From assembly GCA_003254905.1 (NCBI GenBank), contig QANU01045287.1, positions 507,295-571,294 of the forward strand: a stretch of 64,000 nt of DNA, in the 5' to 3' direction. This document shows, piece after piece, positions 34,911-46,135 of this stretch. The stretch is from Nissolia schottii. Lineage: Eukaryota > Streptophyta > Magnoliopsida > Fabales > Fabaceae. The notes below the pieces were generated by a model. That model had not been told where the DNA came from, made no database searches, and was given only the letters and a program-made list of their open reading frames with translations. Every line of letters starts with the position of its first letter. Positions within the stretch are counted from its first letter, which is position 1. The position numbers and the translations under genes are program-made.

Positions 34911-34980
34911 AGGATGTAGCTTAATGGTAGGAAAGTATCTACTCTTTTTCAAAGCTGTCTAAGTTGAAATCTGAGACCAT
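34911..34980 (+). other. tRNA-derived SINE-like head
   Basis: GGATGTAGCTTAATGGTAGG matches the acceptor, D-arm and A box of a tRNA. About 45 bases later AAGTTGAAATCTGAGACC resembles a degraded B box (GGTTCGAATCC type) at correct spacing. Anticodon and acceptor pairing are poor, so this is not a working tRNA; a SINE head or tRNA pseudogene is likelier. Confidence 0.4.
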
Positions 34981-35143
34981 TATCTCATTATCTAATTATT
35001 ATGTCATGCGAGATGGTGAAATCTGATACAAGACGGCGGAATTTTGTCTGCCCATTTATTTGAAGAGACGTTTCAAACTTTGATTGAAAGTTGAAACAAT
35101 CCCCCATTTGGCACTCACCCAATTTCACATTAGCAGTGAAGAA

Positions 35144-38100
35144 ATGGAGGCCAGTAACACACTACTCCGTCTCAGCATCTGCCATGTCCACACCCTCTCA
35201 CTCCTCACCAACAGGTTCCACACGCTCCTCCATTCCACTGCCATAGCCCTCTTGTTGTACTACAGAGCCTCCTTTCTCTTCCAACACAGAGAAGCCAGAG
35301 AGAGCCACTTGTTCCCATGGCTTCTTGTTTTCTCCTCAGAGATCATTCTCTCCTTCATTTGGATCCTCGGCCAAGCTTACCGGTGGCGCCCCGTCTCGCG
35401 CGCCGCCTTCCCCGAAAGACTGCCTGACGATGACAAGCTTCCTGATGTTGATGTTTTCATATGCACTGCTGATTCAATAAAGGAGCCAACTTTGGAGGTT
35501 ATGAACACCGTGTTATCTGCCATGGCGCTGGATTACCCGCCAGAGAAGCTCCACGTGTATCTTTCCGATGATGGGGATTCTTCCAAGACCCTGCATGGTA
35601 TGAGGGAGGCTTGGAAATTTGCAAGGTGGTGGCTTCCTTTTTGCACAAGGTACAGAATTAAGGGTAGGTGCCCCAAGGCTTATTTTTCTGCTTTGGAGGA
35701 TGGTGATGATGGTTGTGATTTTGCTGGGAGCAGTGTGTATGTGGCAGATAAGCAGGAGATCAAGGTTGACTCTCTTTTATGATGAAATGATTGTTTGTTT
35801 GGTTTGATTTTTGGGGTTGCATAGACTTTTAGGTGTTCATGGACCTAAAGCTTTCTCTTTTCTCTGCTCTATAAGATGTCTCGCACATCAACATTGTGAG
35901 TCAGTATTGTCCATTGTGACTCATGATGTTGATGTGTAAAACATCTAATAGAAAAGAACATGCTCCTCTAAGAGCACCTAAGAATTTTTTAGGGTTTTAG
36001 TGGCAAAGCTTCTTGATGAATGAAAGTCAACGATTTGCAGGAAAAATATGAGGCCTTTAAAGAAGAGATAAAGAAATTCAGTGAAGATAGGGCCCTTTCT
36101 AGAGATAGTCCTAGCATAACCGTTGGAGATCACCCACCTGTCATTGAGGTATAATAATAGCATCTATAGTATAAGTATTTTGATCAGCACATTTTTCTTC
36201 ATTGCAATTATATGGCAATAAATCAAACAAGGCTAATGCTTTCAACTTGGCTGCTAATTCGCTTCCATTGATTACAAATTTTGTAGAAAATTTGTGTAAT
36301 TAATCTGACTTTGGCAGGTGATGCAAGAAAATATCATTGATGATGTAGATAATGTCAAAATGCCTCTCCTTGTCTATGTTTCCCGTGAGAAAAGACCCTC
36401 TCATACACACCATTTCAAGGCTGGAGCACTCAATGCCCTTGTATGACTATAATATTATCTGCCAAACTATATAATATATAGACAGAACTTGCTTTATATA
36501 GAATATAACACATGTAATACTTACCCATCTTACATAACAACCTTGCAGCTCCGAGTCTCTGCTGTGATGAGCAATTCTCCCTACATTCTAGTTCTGGACT
36601 GTGACATGTTCTGTAATGATCCAAGTTCAGCTCGATATGCCATGTGTTTTCACCTTGATCCCAAGATATCACCCTCCTTAGCTTTTGTTCAGTTTCCTCA
36701 GAGATTTCACAACGTTAGCAAGAATGACATCTATGATAGTCAGCTAAGATCACTGTTTACGGTAAAGAGCATCAAAATTTCCCTCTAGAATAACTGTTTG
36801 TGTCATTCTTGCTAACCCCAAGTTAATGGCTAATGATGGTGCAAGGTTTGATGTGTTTAAATGAATTTTTATGGACAATTTCAGCTTCAGTGGCGAGGTA
36901 AGGACGGGCTTAAGGGACCAGTGATGTCAGGTACAGGCTTTTATATAAAAAGGGTGTCACTCTCTGGAAATTTCGCCATTAAAGGTATTGGACACACGAG
37001 TATTTTCCTAGTTTCTTCTAAACACAAGATTTCAATGGATGAGCATTTCCCTTTTGAATGTTAGGGACTGATCTGGCTCAACTTAAGGAATACTTTGGTT
37101 CATCCAATGAGTTCGTCAAATCACTTGCTCAAAACCACAAAAGTGATTCAGTGTCTGGTCAGCATGCATTGCTAGAAGAACCTCACTTATTGGCTTCTTG
37201 TAAATATGAAATTGGTACTAAATGGGGACAAGAGGTGAGTACAATTTTTGTTCCATCAACTCAGTTACACATCAAAACTCATGTAGATAAAGGTCTATCT
37301 ATTTTTGAACATTTTCAGGTTGGTTTCTTATATGATAGTGTCGTGGAAGACTACCTCACTGGATTTATGTTGCACTGCAATGGATGGACTTCAGTTTTCT
37401 GTGAACCACCTAGGCCACAGTTCCTAGGCACAGCTACCACAAACTTGAATGATGTACTAATCCAAGGCACTAGGTGGTACTGTGGTTTGTTTGAAAATGG
37501 TATAGATAAGTATTGCCCCCTCATATATGGTCCTTCAAGGATGCCACTCCTTCAGAGTCTTTGTTTTGCAGAACTCACTTATTTCCCTCTTTATTGCTTT
37601 CCTCTCTGGTGTTTTGCTACCATCCCGCAGCTCTGTCTACTGAATGGAATTCCCTTGTACCCTAAGGTAACAACTATTACTAAAACACATTTGAGCAGTG
37701 CCCACCATTTTCCTTTCATTCTCAGATTCTTGAGTATATGTTTGAGTTGTGTTATTTGTAGTTACCTTTCTAGACTCATTGTCCAACATATACTCTCAAA
37801 AAAAATTGTGGGGTCCACTCTTGGATAGTGTGTCATACACTCTTGTCCAATAGTTCTCTCTTGAACAATAAGTCAGACAAACAAATGAGTACAAAAATCA
37901 TTTATCTATATTTTTGTTTAATAGACTAAAAAGCCTTTTTAAAACCTCTTTTTTGACAGGTTTCAGACCCATTTTTCATTGTCTTTTTATTCATCTTTCT
38001 ATCAGCTCTTTTAAAACACTTGCAAGAAGTCCTCTTAACTGGAGGAACACAAATGGATAAATGAGCAGAGGATTTGGATGATGAAGTCAATTACTTGCCA

Positions 38101-38515
38101 TCTGTATGGATGTCTTGATGCTCTACTAAAGAAAGTCGGTATGAGAGAAGCAAGTTTCTTGCCCACAAACAAAGCAGAGGATGATGAACAAACAGTGCTT
38201 TACCAAATGGATAAATATGATTTCCGAGCATCAAACATCTTCATGGTTCCAATGCTTGCCGTCCTCACCATCAATATAACTTGCTTTGTAGGAGGGGTCT
38301 ACAGAGTGGTATTGGTTGGTGACTGGGACAAAATGTTCATTCAGCTTTTGCTTGCACTTTTTATCATTACTGTCAACTACCCTATCATTGAAGGGCTGGT
38401 GATAAGGAAGGACAAGGGGCGCATTTCACAAATGGTTGCTATGAGGGTTATCTTGGTTAGTATGATTCTTTTGGCACTTTCTACACTGCTGAGTAATGTG
38501 TTCTTTGGATTCTAA
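35144..38515 (+). pseudogene. Cellulose synthase-like G/M glycosyltransferase, frameshifted in last exon
   Basis: Eight phase-compatible exons: 35144-35764, 36041-36148, 36318-36440, 36549-36761, 36885-36984, 37065-37234, 37319-37666 and 37960-38515. The start is the ATG giving MEASN; an upstream in-frame TTG is ignored. Visible are two N-terminal membrane helices (about 30-46, 57-78) and a GT2 core with DDG (142-144), DCD (301-303), VED (454-456) and QGTRW (494-498), all intact. In exon 8, after the GGT of the CslG-type LLTGGT motif, the frame shifts by +1 at about 38047-38053. This gives a stop at 38062-38064 and a 595-aa product. The other frame then continues cleanly with WINEQRIWMMK and three more membrane helices to 38515. 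Family members are about 740-750 aa. A one-base insertion in an A run, an assembly error or an allele could explain it. CslG-related enzymes sit in ER/Golgi membranes. Legume CslM/CSyGT relatives glucuronosylate triterpenoid sapogenins; which clade this is needs a tree. Confidence 0.85.
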
Positions 38516-39363
38516 TGCGTATGAGCACTTTGTACTGCCTTGTTCCAAGGTAGCAAGAAGAAAAAGAGAGCAATGTGCTAAAATGACAAATGGCACCAAC
38601 ATTGCAGTTGCCATGTAGATTAGTTAAAGTCATTCAATATGTATTATCTTGATGTCGATTTAATAGCAAATTAGGATGCTTTGGCCTTTTGAGTCACTCC
38701 AACGTCTGATGCACTCAGCTAGTTTATATTTAATGAAATTTGCAGCGTAATATAACAGCAACAGCAAAGTTAAACGAAGACACACTCCTAACATAATTCT
38801 TATGATCGCATATTTCACAAATTCCGGTTTTTAATCATCCTACTACAGAACGCAGCACTGATATTCCATAAGGCTACAGTCAAATTTGTTCCACGCCAAA
38901 AGAAAAATATATCTGGTAATAAAAGCGTTGGTGTAAGGAAATACCACCCAATTTCGCAATATTTATTTACCAATTCATCTTCAATCTGAACTTCACGACC
39001 AAAAACGGATGGCCACAAAACGCTAGTGCCAATGTGTAATTTAATTTAACTCATAATAATTTAACTCCTTAATGTGCAAACAATGTTAACAAGGTTAAGA
39101 AATAAAATAAATACAAAATACCTATACAAGATGTAATAAATACAGCTAACTCGACCACTCAACAAACAAAGATCGGGCCATCAAAATATTCTGTCCCCTA
39201 TCCGATGATCACAACTAGCACCGAACTCGAGTAAAAAAGATACTCACCCCAATGTGCAAGAGCACTCGGAAAAAAAAAAAAGGTTGAATCCACACCACAT
39301 TTGTAGTCTATACTTGAGCAACCATGGCATAAATGAGATTTATGAAGACCTTCTCAAAATCTG
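38516..39363. other. Short intergenic region between convergent genes
   Basis: It separates the CslG-like gene (+) from the GBPL gene (-), which converge, so both 3' UTRs lie here. No ORF, repeat or RNA gene is recognised. An A run at 39270-39281 is the only low-complexity feature. Confidence 0.6.
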
Positions 39364-42300
39364 CTAGGATTTCTGAAGAACAAATTTCTCGTATAGGGCA
39401 AGGATATCTTTCTTGATGGGATTCTTCAACCGAAGCAGCTGATCACCATAGTTGTGTTTTGTCAGCTCTTGCTTTAGCTTCTGGACGGTAAACTTCCTAT
39501 AATCTTCCTCATTCGTCTGCTGACTATGATCCTCCTCAGCACCCTCAAAGATGGAACCACCGTCTTCTGGCTGCGTGTATGTACTCTTAGATCTCTTATT
39601 TCCCCTTATAATTCTAGGGCTCACATTCATGTCTGGAACAGAATCTACATACATTTCATCATCTACCCTTGTACGCTTACCATGGGAAGGTGCTTTTAGC
39701 TTACTGTCGAATGCAGTTTCATTCAATCGGAACTTAGTTAGCTCCTGATGGAGAGAATCAATCTTGGCTTGTGCAGCCTGTAGTTTAAGAGAGAGAGCCT
39801 CAGCTCGCTCATTTGCTTGTGCATGTGCTTCACGTTCTGTTTCCAAAAGCTGCTCAAGAATCTCAGCATTATTTCGTCTGTGTCTTTTATCTTTATCCAA
39901 AAGTGCTTCTAAATCCTTCTCTCTGTGTAGTACTTTTTCTTCCAGTTCTGCAACTGTGCTAAGTGCGTCCTTCTCTGAATCCCTTATTCTCTGCAATTCA
40001 TTCTGTAGATTGTCTTTCTCCCTCTCCAGACTTTCAATTTTCCTCTCAGCCCTCTCAACATGTGCCAGCCTCTCCATTGCTAGTCTCTGCATTTCACTCT
40101 TCTCCTTCTGAGCCATGCCTGCTTCAGCCCGTGCTTTATCAGCCACTTCAGTAGCCCTTACAGCTTCTTTTTCAGCAGTTTTACACCTTTCCTTGACCTC
40201 CTCAAATCTTTTGAATTCAGAATGGTACTTCTGCTCTATATGACTCTTCTCCTGCTGATAAATGATGGCATCCCTCTCATATGATTGGGCTTTGGCATTT
40301 TCAGTTTTCAACTTCTCAGCCAACTCTTTAATTTCAGTCTTCAATGATGATATTTCTACTTCATAACTCCTTATCTTCGACTCAGCAGCCTGCAAATATT
40401 ATTTAGAGTCAGGTACAGCATTTAGTCTGAAAATGCATTACAACAGGCCAGGACAAAGATCTAAAGTGAGAAATAAAAAAGGCTTACCCACCCCCCCAGA
40501 GGATTATTTAGTGGCTTATAACTACAATATACTTTATTGACCTAAGAATGAATACAATAAACAACAACAACAACATGCATGACCACGAAAAAAAGAGAGG
40601 AAAAGGGCACAATGCATCCCAAGGCGAAACAACTCTATATAAAGGTGAATAATTGTGTCGTACTAAGCCCTTAATTAATAATAAGGCACTGTGAGACGAA
40701 CATTCTCAAGCCAATAATCTCACCTTCAGTTCTAACTTTAAAGTTGTTAAACACTTCTCAGCATGCTCAAGTTCCGAAGTCTTCTCTTTTATTTCATCTT
40801 CCTGTAAAGTTAGCAGAGGGCAAATCAGAACCACATTTTGCATCTCAGTAATATATGCAACCTTAAACTATAGATGCTAGTCGTCTATAACACAGGGATG
40901 TTTATCTAATAGTACAATACTAGGCAAATAGATATTTGTAAAATAGATTTCCACGAATATCAACGGAACCAGAGCTCACTTTTTCAGCTAAAGTGCCAGA
41001 GAATTCTTCTCTTAAAGCATCTTCCCTCAATTGTGTCTGCTTGTTTGTGCGCTCCTGCACAATAGCTGCCTTCTCAAGAGCATTTTTTGCATCTCTACTG
41101 GCACTATCAAACTTCCGCTTCCACTCCTCAGCCTCCTCTTGAGCAGACTGTGCTTGTTCCCTTGCAGCTGCTAGCCTTGCTTCAGCAGCACTACTCCGGG
41201 ACTTCAGGGCTGCTATTTCAGAAGCAGCTTGATCTTCCTCAGCTTTTTGCCTCAATAAAACCTGATCATACTTTCTTTTCCAATCTGCAGATTCTAGCTT
41301 GGTAGATTCCAAAGTTTTCAATAGGCTAGAATTCTTCTCCTCCTGTGAGCGACGGCTAGCCTGCAGATCAGATATGCGATTCATGTACTCATCACTTAGT
41401 TTCTTCTTATCATTGATGGCATCCTCATATCGCTTAATGTACTGGGATTTGTCGTTTTCAGTAGCTTCCAGCCGCTTGTTGAGTAGGGCTATCTTGTCTT
41501 CAATCATCCGACATTGTAAAGCAACGGAATTCTTATCTGATTCAACTTTATTTATCAGCCTCTTGGTAAGGTCAAGCACTGGGCCTTCAAAACTATTGCC
41601 AGAAAAATGTAAAAAATTAAAAGTTACAAAAAAAAAGTTTTAACAAAAAAATAAAATACACTTTGCAGAATGATTTATAAACAAACCTTTGTTGCAAGAA
41701 GACAGCAAGTTTTTGCCACTTTCCTGGACCTTGAACTGTTTTCTCATATTCAGATAATAGAGCATCAAGAACCTGCATCAAAAGTACATTGTCAAATCGG
41801 GTTGCCATTTAAACAAGGCCACCATAATTTTTGCAAAAGGTTAAGGGAGTAGCAAATTCTTTTTTGTTTGGTCTTTTATAAAGGAGGATTCCTTATCTAC
41901 CCTTCCCTTCGTAAGCATTTTACTCTTGCCTTAATGTCGTATTTTATTTGTTTTAAGAAAAAGGTAAACAAAAGAAGAGGACAAAATGGATTTTCAACAT
42001 TGGAATGGGTTTGGACCTTGGGAAGAAGAATTTTTTGCAGAACTAATTTTAGAGAATTGCTATTCAACCCTCCCATAAGGTTATCACGCAAGCAGCTAAT
42101 CAAAGCCTAGGTATCTCCAATATTCTTCCAATAATATTCTCCAATCACAATTTCTTTTTTATCCAATGATAAATAGAAGCCATAAAATATAGCACTACAA
42201 CACTACAATAGGTATAAACCATATTTAATTTTTACCTTCGCAACATTATCAATTGTTGCACCAGAAGCATTACAAGCTGCTCTCAGCCTCTTTTCCATAG

Positions 42301-45300
42301 ACTGTATGGTATTTGAGCACTGTATATCTGCCTCCATAAATGCATTCCGCTTATAATCCTGTTCACCAATGAATTAGTAACATGACATACACAAATTATC
42401 CCACACCCAAAATAGAAAAACAAAACATATGACAAATATTTAACACGAGCCACAAACTAACTTTTTGAGAAAACTGTTAACTTAGAGAACCTGGTCAATT
42501 CTCTCTATAAGACTTAGAGGACTAAGCATATACAGGTAGCAGTACAACTATATCTTACATTTATCGTACAAAATCCTTCTAGTATGTGGTTCACTGCCTA
42601 CTAAAGATAGCCGTTTTTAAATCATCATAACCAAACACAATCACAGGTGAAGGCATTCCATTGCATGTGATATGACAATAGAGGCTGCCATCAACCAAAG
42701 TCCACCACCCCAACCAAAAATGGGGAGAAAAATAGATACCTATAAGTCAAACAAATAGTTATTATCTACACTACCCCACAAATTTTACTACATGAAGTAT
42801 CATCAATTAATCCAACTCATTTTCAAATATCCAATACCTCAAATGCCTTCTTAAAGAATTTTTGAAGGAGGCCCTCATATTTTTTCCTGGCTGAACCAAC
42901 TCCCACAGCACTAGCATTAAACGCAGCCATTGACTTTTGAACTGCTTCATCGTGTGCTTCCCTCATAGCAACCTACAAACATTGCAATCAGGAGAGGAAG
43001 GGAGCAAAAATCATATAATCAATAATCACTTTATACAGACTACTCACTTCCTCAGGTGGCTTTGATCGATCAAACGAAGACATATAAACTTCAGTAGCAG
43101 AATCATATGCCCTACGGCACTCAGCTTCTTCAACACTCTGCAAGATAACACACACACACACACACATATATATAAAAGCAAATATAGAGTCAAGAGCATT
43201 GACTTATTGTAATATGCCATTTCCAAAGTTTCCGAAAACTATTTTATGAGAAACCTCTGCATGATGCCATGGTTCTTCTTCCATTAATATAATCATACAT
43301 GGCAAGTAAGTAGAAACCCATATGACAAGCTTATAGGTATAACTTCATGAGTTATAAAAAGAGTGACCATTCAAATTAATAGAAAGTCAAGGGATTCATT
43401 AGATAGATTAATAGGAAAGTATTTTCTTGCAATCCTTGAAGCAAATTAAATATCAACTTCAAGAAAACATCGTGGCAGATGCACGAAGAATGGATATTAG
43501 TTTACATCCTAATATGTAAGCTGCATATTCAAGGCTTTATTATATTAATCATCGCATTTCATAATGGGCCAAACTTTAAAACAGTAAGACACCAATGTCA
43601 AACATAATTAAAGGAAGATAAAATGCATAGGGAGACATCAGACAGCTAGAAATAACATTATGCAATGAGCCACCAATACTTCTCAAATCTTTAATTCATT
43701 TTATTACCACATACAGCCAAAGTCTTAAACATCTTTTACTTTTATGGAATTTTTCAATCAATGTTATACATTAAGTGTGTTCCTTTCTCACATAATTCTG
43801 AATTATGATTTAAAGACTTAATACTAACCTGCCAGGAGGAAGAAATTGTAGGAACAGCACCATGGTTGAGTGCATCCAGATACGATTCAGTAATACCAAC
43901 CAATACAGGGCCTGTCATCATAGTTGCCCCAACTTGCTTTGGCCTTGTTCTCTCAAAAACAAACTTGGTCAAAGCATCAAGACCAGATCGAAATTCAGGT
44001 CTTAATTTGTCCAACTGCATATTGAAGATAAAATATCAAAACATAGAAGTGATAACAAACTGACTGGAAAAGAATATGACAGCTAACAAGTTACTGACCG
44101 ACATCTGGTCCATTCGCTGTAGATCATTTTCTTTGTTCAAAGGTCGCACAAGGGTGAAGCATTCCCTGTCCGGGAATAAAGCCCGAATAGAATCTCGAAT
44201 CTACTGGTTTATATTGTCAAAAAATGAGCAACTCCAGAGAGGTTAAAATCAACTGAGAAGAAAATCTATTGAGAATATAGGATAACTAAAGCAGGGAGGA
44301 TTGAGGACTAGGGTAATACTAATAGAACAAACCCATCCCAATAAGAATATGCTAACCTGACAATATTCCTAACATGATAAGAATCCTAATAATAACATTC
44401 ATGATATACTTGATTGCTTCCTTAAATGACTAAGATGAAATTAGGAAGTGGAAAGATACCTCATTTTTAGCAGCTATATCCTTTCCACTCCCTTGGACTG
44501 GCCTTAAAGCAAGTTCTAGATAATCACGAGGGGTTATTTTTCTGTTCTCTTCTGTTAGGTCCAAATAGAAGTCCTGCAATCAAGAGGATTAACAAACAAA
44601 ACACAAGAGTAGTCAGTGAGAATAGGCTAAGCAAGATACCATCAAAATAAAATTCGGTAACATATTTGTTCCCCAACATATGTGCACAACCCACCCTTAA
44701 AAGCCAAACAAAAATTGGGGAAAACTGTCCAAGTTCGGACGCAGAACTCTTTCCTCCAGACGCTCTCACACGAATGTGCTTTGTCATTTGAGTGACAAGA
44801 GAGAGTCGATCAAGGGCAGCCTCATCTATACCACCCATCTGGACAAGGGAAACAGCATTTGAATATCAGCAAAAAATAAAGAAGAGACAGGAAGGAAAAA
44901 AGGGAACTCCTAAGCTTGACAATGGACCCACACAGTGGACATCAAATGTCAAATAACAATTATGCCTGAGGAAACAAATGTTTCAGTTGGCTTCCAACCT
45001 GGTTATATATGAACATGCTAGACAAAAGTACAGCCAACGAGAATATCTGGGTGCTGTATGTTCCCTGCATAGGAAAAAAAATTGTAGAGTACGTGAACAT
45101 AACAAAAATTAGAAAGCATGAGTATCTATCACTTAGAAAACTTAAAAGAACCAACCGTTTGATCATAAGCATCTATTCCTTCACTGTCTAATAGCAAAAG
45201 ATTGTACTCTGTTCCATCAAGAGCAGTCCTTTTCAAAGGTGTACTCCACAGCCAAAGCCCTTTGGTGCATGGCCTGTGCGTTGACGCTACTTGAAATCCA

Positions 45301-46135
45301 CTACTCCTTCCTAAAAGCTGCAACGCGAAAATGTAAGCCACAAATCTATAATACTAAAACCAGCAGAACCTATTCTAGCAGAAAAGTGACATCTCAGATT
45401 GAGACAAAACAAGAGCTAGAGCTCAAAATATTCCCAGTCAAGTAAACAATTAGAATGCCAAAAAATTAGCCCTTTCTCGTCGACATAAAATAGTAGAAAT
45501 TAGCAACAGAAATTGGCACCAAATTGAAATTTTCATTGGGATAGGAAAAGGACACAATAATCCACAAATTAATTACTGTACACGAATAAGCAACCAAATA
45601 GACAGGCTCAAAATCACAAAGCTAAATTCCACTGTAGTCAAGAAGCTGGTCAAGAACGGTCACCAACCAAACCATTCAACAACAAGCTAATCACAACAAC
45701 AAAAAAATGTGATATATTTTGGCATAAACACTAAGCAATCTACAATTATCCACCGAATAACTATCCACGTCATAATAAACCCTAATTTACAGTGTATACA
45801 CGGCAACCTAAACCCTAAACTTCAAAAAACAGAAAAAACACATAATTTTCACTCGAACTGGAACAGGAGGAGGGGAAAATCACCTGGTTCAAGATGAAGC
45901 TCTTGCCCTGGCGAGCTCGTCCGCAAACGGAGACGACTCCGATGGGCTCCTTGACGAGCTGGAGCGTGGCCACGGCTTCGGGATCCATCCGGAACTTTCC
46001 CTTCTCGTCGCAGTAGACGAGCCGTATTGGCCTCGCCGGGCCGGTGACTGGCGTAGCAGACGACTGCGCCACCGAATAGTGCGGTGAGTCATCGGCGGCC
46101 GGACTGTCCCTGCCTCGGTTGAAAATTCTTAGCAT
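39364..46135 (-). CDS. GBPL3: Guanylate-binding-protein-like GTPase, GBPL3 type (14 exons)
   Basis: Exons on the minus strand, in order: 45884-46135, 45156-45317, 44999-45064, 44695-44838, 44460-44573, 44099-44200, 43829-44014, 43048-43137, 42838-42972, 42236-42358, 41687-41772, 40980-41592, 40724-40801, 39364-40389. All junctions are GT-AG and join in phase; the product is 1058 aa, close to the ~1080 aa of Arabidopsis GBPL3 (At5g46070, recalled). GTPase motifs: P-loop GRARQGKS (72-79), switch THRPC (97-101), DSEG (128-131). A GBP helical domain (about 300-460) leads into a long coiled coil (about 460-930). A basic patch (RGNKRSK) and a terminal SAP-like helical segment (last ~45 aa, KLKQELTKHNYGDQLLRLKNP) follow. 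Arabidopsis GBPL3 forms GTPase-dependent nuclear condensates that recruit Mediator and RNA polymerase II to defence genes, and it associates with the nuclear envelope. The first exon is GC-rich and encodes the whole N-terminal extension plus P-loop. Annotated start: ATG at 46133-46135. Confidence 0.93.
43148..43166. repeat. (AC)n microsatellite in a GBPL3 intron
   Basis: About nine AC units followed by a short AT run, lying ten bases upstream (minus sense) of the acceptor of exon 8. In transcript sense it reads GT-rich. Effect on splicing unknown. Confidence 0.9.

Larger units (their letters stand above)
31176..35143. other. Intergenic with repeat element, no supported gene
   Basis: This stretch begins with the FHA 3' UTR. 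Positions 31995-32190 resemble an old retroelement relic (AAAAGTC-type repeats, CATGTCA-like sequence). An ORF at 33104-33340 reads basic residues without a recognised domain and is probably chance. The element with terminal repeats and an internal tandem array (33588-34795) and a SINE-like tRNA-derived stretch (34911-34980) fill the rest. The CslG promoter must lie in 34980-35143. Confidence 0.5.

Noticed and set aside
35084..35143. Upstream extension of the CslG-like start
   Set aside because: It begins at TTG; the ATG at 35144 matches the family's N-terminus better.
37967..38007. Alternative acceptor in the last CslG intron to rescue the frame
   Set aside because: Using the AG at 37965-37966 gives the downstream frame but runs into a TAA within about 16 codons, so it does not bypass the frameshift.
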